Below, piece by piece: positions 62,446-64,000 of a stretch of DNA of 64,000 bases (positions within the stretch are counted from its first letter, which is position 1; each line of letters opens with the position of its first letter). This DNA is from Paractinoplanes deccanensis. Its GTDB lineage: Bacteria; Actinomycetota; Actinomycetes; Mycobacteriales; Micromonosporaceae. The notes under the pieces were generated by a model. That model saw only the letters and a list, made by a program, of their open reading frames with translations, was not told the DNA's origin and ran no database searches. The stretch lies in NCBI RefSeq assembly GCF_016862115.1, contig NZ_BOMI01000148.1, positions 1 to 64,000 of the forward strand. The letters are read 5' to 3'. A program made the position numbers and the translations under genes.

Positions 62446-63279
62446 CTAGGCATACCACCTGTCGTACGGGTGGCGGCCCGCGCGGAAGCCTGACGCCTCG
62501 ACCAAAGCGACCGCTTCGGCGAAGCCGTTGCCGATGAAGGACGGGGCGTGTGCGTCGCTGCCGAAGGTGATCACCTCGCCGCCCACCTCGCGCCACCACC
62601 GGACGATCTCCGGGAACGGTTTGCGGTTGGTGTTGACCTCCAGGGCCCGGCCGGTCGTAGCGACTGCCGTCAGCGCGTACCGGAACTCCTCCTCGAAGTC
62701 TGCGGGGTCGAAGGGGCCCGCGGCGGCCGGCCAATACCGGCTGACGAAGTCGATGTGGGCGAGGGCTTCGAAGTCGGTGAAGCCGGCCACCAGCCGTGGT
62801 ATCTCGGCGAGGTAGTCGCGGACCACGTCCGCGGCCGGGCGCTGCGCGAAATGCTCGCCCGGCTCGTTGAGGCCATCGCCCAGCGGCAGGGTGTGCAGGG
62901 AGGCGAGCACGCGGTCGAACTGGCCCGCTCCGAGGACCGTGGCGACCCGGTCGCGGTGCCAGTGCGGCTCGCCGGCCTCGACCCCGGTGAGGATCAGCAG
63001 GCCGGGGAATCGGTCGCGGCAGCGCTGGACGCAGGACAGGTAGCCCTCGACGTCGAGTGGTGGCGGGGTCAGCGTGCCGTCCTCGCTGATGAGGCCGGTC
63101 ACCTTGGCGGGAGCGTCCGGCGCCGGCTCCACGTTGGTCCAGACGGTGAAGTCGAGGTGTTCGGTGAAGGCGACGGCCGGCAGGCCCATCCGCAACGCCC
63201 GGGCGCAGCTGGCCTCCATGTCGCCGGGCTCGCAGTCCCACGACCATTCGGTGTGCACATGGCCGTCAACGGGCAGCAT
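62446..63279 (-). CDS. PHP-domain phosphoesterase (histidinol-phosphatase-like)
   Basis: The 277-residue metal enzyme has the PHP motifs in order: DGHVHTEWSWD (His7, His9), FTEHLD, GVEAGEPHWHRD, SLHTLPLGD, HIDFVSRY and the final FGSDAHAP. This is the HisJ/K-type histidinol-phosphatase family. Away from other histidine genes it may act on another phosphoester. ATG 63279 is preferred (AGGTGA 6 nt upstream); a GTG two codons earlier is possible. The 179-bp gap to the ArsR-like stop shows no gene. Confidence 0.92.
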   Translation of the reverse strand: MLPVDGHVHTEWSWDCEPGDMEASCARALRMGLPAVAFTEHLDFTVWTNVEPAPDAPAKVTGLISEDGTLTPPPLDVEGYLSCVQRCRDRFPGLLILTGVEAGEPHWHRDRVATVLGAGQFDRVLASLHTLPLGDGLNEPGEHFAQRPAADVVRDYLAEIPRLVAGFTDFEALAHIDFVSRYWPAAAGPFDPADFEEEFRYALTAVATTGRALEVNTNRKPFPEIVRWWREVGGEVITFGSDAHAPSFIGNGFAEAVALVEASGFRAGRHPYDRWYA

Positions 63280-63308
63280 GGACACTCACCTGCGCCACTG
63301 TCCGGACG

Positions 63309-63587
63309 TCAGAGACGTCGGGGTGTTGCCGGGCCCTCCAGGAAGAGCAGCACCTCGCGGTCCCCGCCCTCCTCGCGCCAAAGCTCGGCGGTGATGACGG
63401 TCCGCCGCTTCGGTTTTCGTTGCGCCTTGCGCCGGGTCCACATGCGGGCGACCAGCTCGCGCTTGTCCGCCCCGCCCGCGACCGGGTCCGCACCGCACCA
63501 CTGCACCAGCCAGTCCCCGCTCCACGCCGCTGCCTCATCCGGCTCGACCCAATCCCGCACCCGTACCCACCCCTGCACACCCACCAT
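63309..63587 (-). CDS. Small basic protein of unknown function
   Basis: The 92-residue product starts MVGVQGWVRVRDWVEPDEAA at ATG 63587. It contains three tryptophans in the first 35 residues, a basic stretch (RMWTRRKAQRKPKRRT) and a mixed strand-like end (VITAELWREEGGDREVLLFL). The frame upstream to 63788 overlaps the divergent gene and is Pro/Ala shadow sequence. No family is recognised. It is followed by the PHP gene on the same strand, 29 bp away. Confidence 0.65.
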   Translation of the reverse strand: MVGVQGWVRVRDWVEPDEAAAWSGDWLVQWCGADPVAGGADKRELVARMWTRRKAQRKPKRRTVITAELWREEGGDREVLLFLEGPATPRRL

Positions 63588-63601
63588 GCAACCATTCGAC
63601 G

Positions 63602-64000
63602 GTGATGGATGGGGAGCGTTTGCTGAGCGCTGCTGTGGTCGGGGCGCTGACTCGTTCTGTGGGCGCTGTGCCGGACGAGCGGGCTGTTCTGGGGGCGTTC
63701 TTCGAGGGGCTGCTGGCGGATTTGCCGTGGTGGGACCGCGCCTGGCGAGTTGTTGACGTGGGGGCGCCGCGTGCCAGTTCTTCGTCACGGGCGCTGACGC
63801 CCGGGGATGTGCAGGTCGTCGAGGTCACGGTGCCGGGCTTCGTCGGCCGGGGCGCGGGCGAGGTGCTGGCGTTCTCGGCGCGAGTCAGGCTGCTGGAGGA
63901 CCGGCTTCTCCGGTGGCAGATGAAGGTCGGGGAGACGGTCATCGGGCCCGCGCTCGCCCCGGCCGGGGAACGCGAGCCGCATCCCTTCGGTGCCGTGTTC
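63602..64000 (+). CDS. Unknown protein, 5' end only (runs off the window)
   Basis: From GTG 63602 (or ATG 63605) one frame stays open to the window end, at least 132 codons. It begins MMDGERLLSAAVVGALTRSV, then FFEGLLADLPWWDRAWRVVD and VQVVEVTVPGFVGRGAGEVL, and continues AFSARVRLLEDRLLRWQMKV. Codon third positions are G/C-rich as in real genes. It starts 14 bp from the divergent small gene. No family is recognised; there is no signal peptide or membrane segment in the visible part. Confidence 0.6.
   Translation, partial: MMDGERLLSAAVVGALTRSVGAVPDERAVLGAFFEGLLADLPWWDRAWRVVDVGAPRASSSSRALTPGDVQVVEVTVPGFVGRGAGEVLAFSARVRLLEDRLLRWQMKVGETVIGPALAPAGEREPHPFGAVF

Overview
The window is high-GC actinobacterial chromosome, most likely from the Micromonosporaceae (Actinoplanes or Micromonospora type). 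The basis is gene content and order: lexA, a fused fbiC, whiB/WhmD, DUF3499, manB-trm112-tobH-manA, mtrA-mtrB-lpqB, comF, hpf, secA, prfB-ftsE-ftsX-smpB and ssrA. Large parts of this order match the Mycobacterium tuberculosis Rv3240-Rv3264 and Rv3100-Rv3105 neighbourhoods. Species cannot be fixed from the sequence alone. It looks like conserved core chromosome with small accessory patches, not a plasmid or prophage.

Layout. 1-10 kb: an ABC exporter pair, a repeat-filled gap, a secreted Asp/His/Arg-rich protein, a LexA-type repressor behind a tandem Lrp regulator, an M20 amidohydrolase with an MFS exporter, and a membrane protein with a long Thr-rich tail. 10-24 kb: acyl-CoA thioesterase, acetoacetyl-CoA synthetase, a TIGR03089 protein, a GT4 glycosyltransferase and mannose-1-phosphate guanylyltransferase, an HD phosphohydrolase, then coenzyme F420 genes (cofE, cofD, fbiC) and whiB. 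24-34.5 kb: DUF3499, a polysaccharide deacetylase, a three-gene acetaldehyde dehydrogenase operon (GAF regulator, aldehyde dehydrogenase, DUF779), and a mannose-phosphate operon (manB, trm112, SIS protein, cation efflux, manA). 34.5-46.5 kb: an XRE/DUF397 pair, mtrA-mtrB-lpqB-comF, hpf, a double GNAT protein and secA. 46.5-58.6 kb: an Rv3235-like protein, an excisionase-like HTH, Lrp, rhodanese, DUF6912, PadR, prfB-ftsE-ftsX, an M23 peptidase, smpB and tmRNA. 58.6-64 kb: a more accessory stretch with a tandem duplication behind ssrA, a VapBC-type toxin-antitoxin pair, an M1 peptidase, an ArsR-like regulator, a PHP phosphoesterase and two small unknowns.

How genes work together. cofD, cofE and fbiC supply most of F420 synthesis, and a decayed C-terminus resembling an F420-dependent luciferase-like oxidoreductase lies nearby. 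manA, manB and the guanylyltransferase form a complete fructose-6-phosphate to GDP-mannose route, with a GT4 enzyme beside it. MtrAB-LpqB, SecA and FtsEX with a secreted coiled-coil M23 peptidase belong to envelope growth and division. SmpB and tmRNA form the trans-translation system, and prfB and hpf add translation termination and hibernation.

Three sequence-level patterns stand out. (1) At least thirteen genes have a TANNNT hexamer 6-8 nt before the start codon and no clear Shine-Dalgarno, which suggests leaderless transcripts. (2) Many gene-to-gene gaps are filled with unrelated GC-rich tandem repeats, and similar expansions enter disordered protein tails. (3) An 80-bp element with actinobacterial DnaA-box 9-mers occurs twice, once extended to three boxes at 31-bp spacing. 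The whiB leader, with three perfect palindromes and a hairpin, and the hairpin-rich gap at 34.5-34.97 kb are the best candidates for undescribed regulation.
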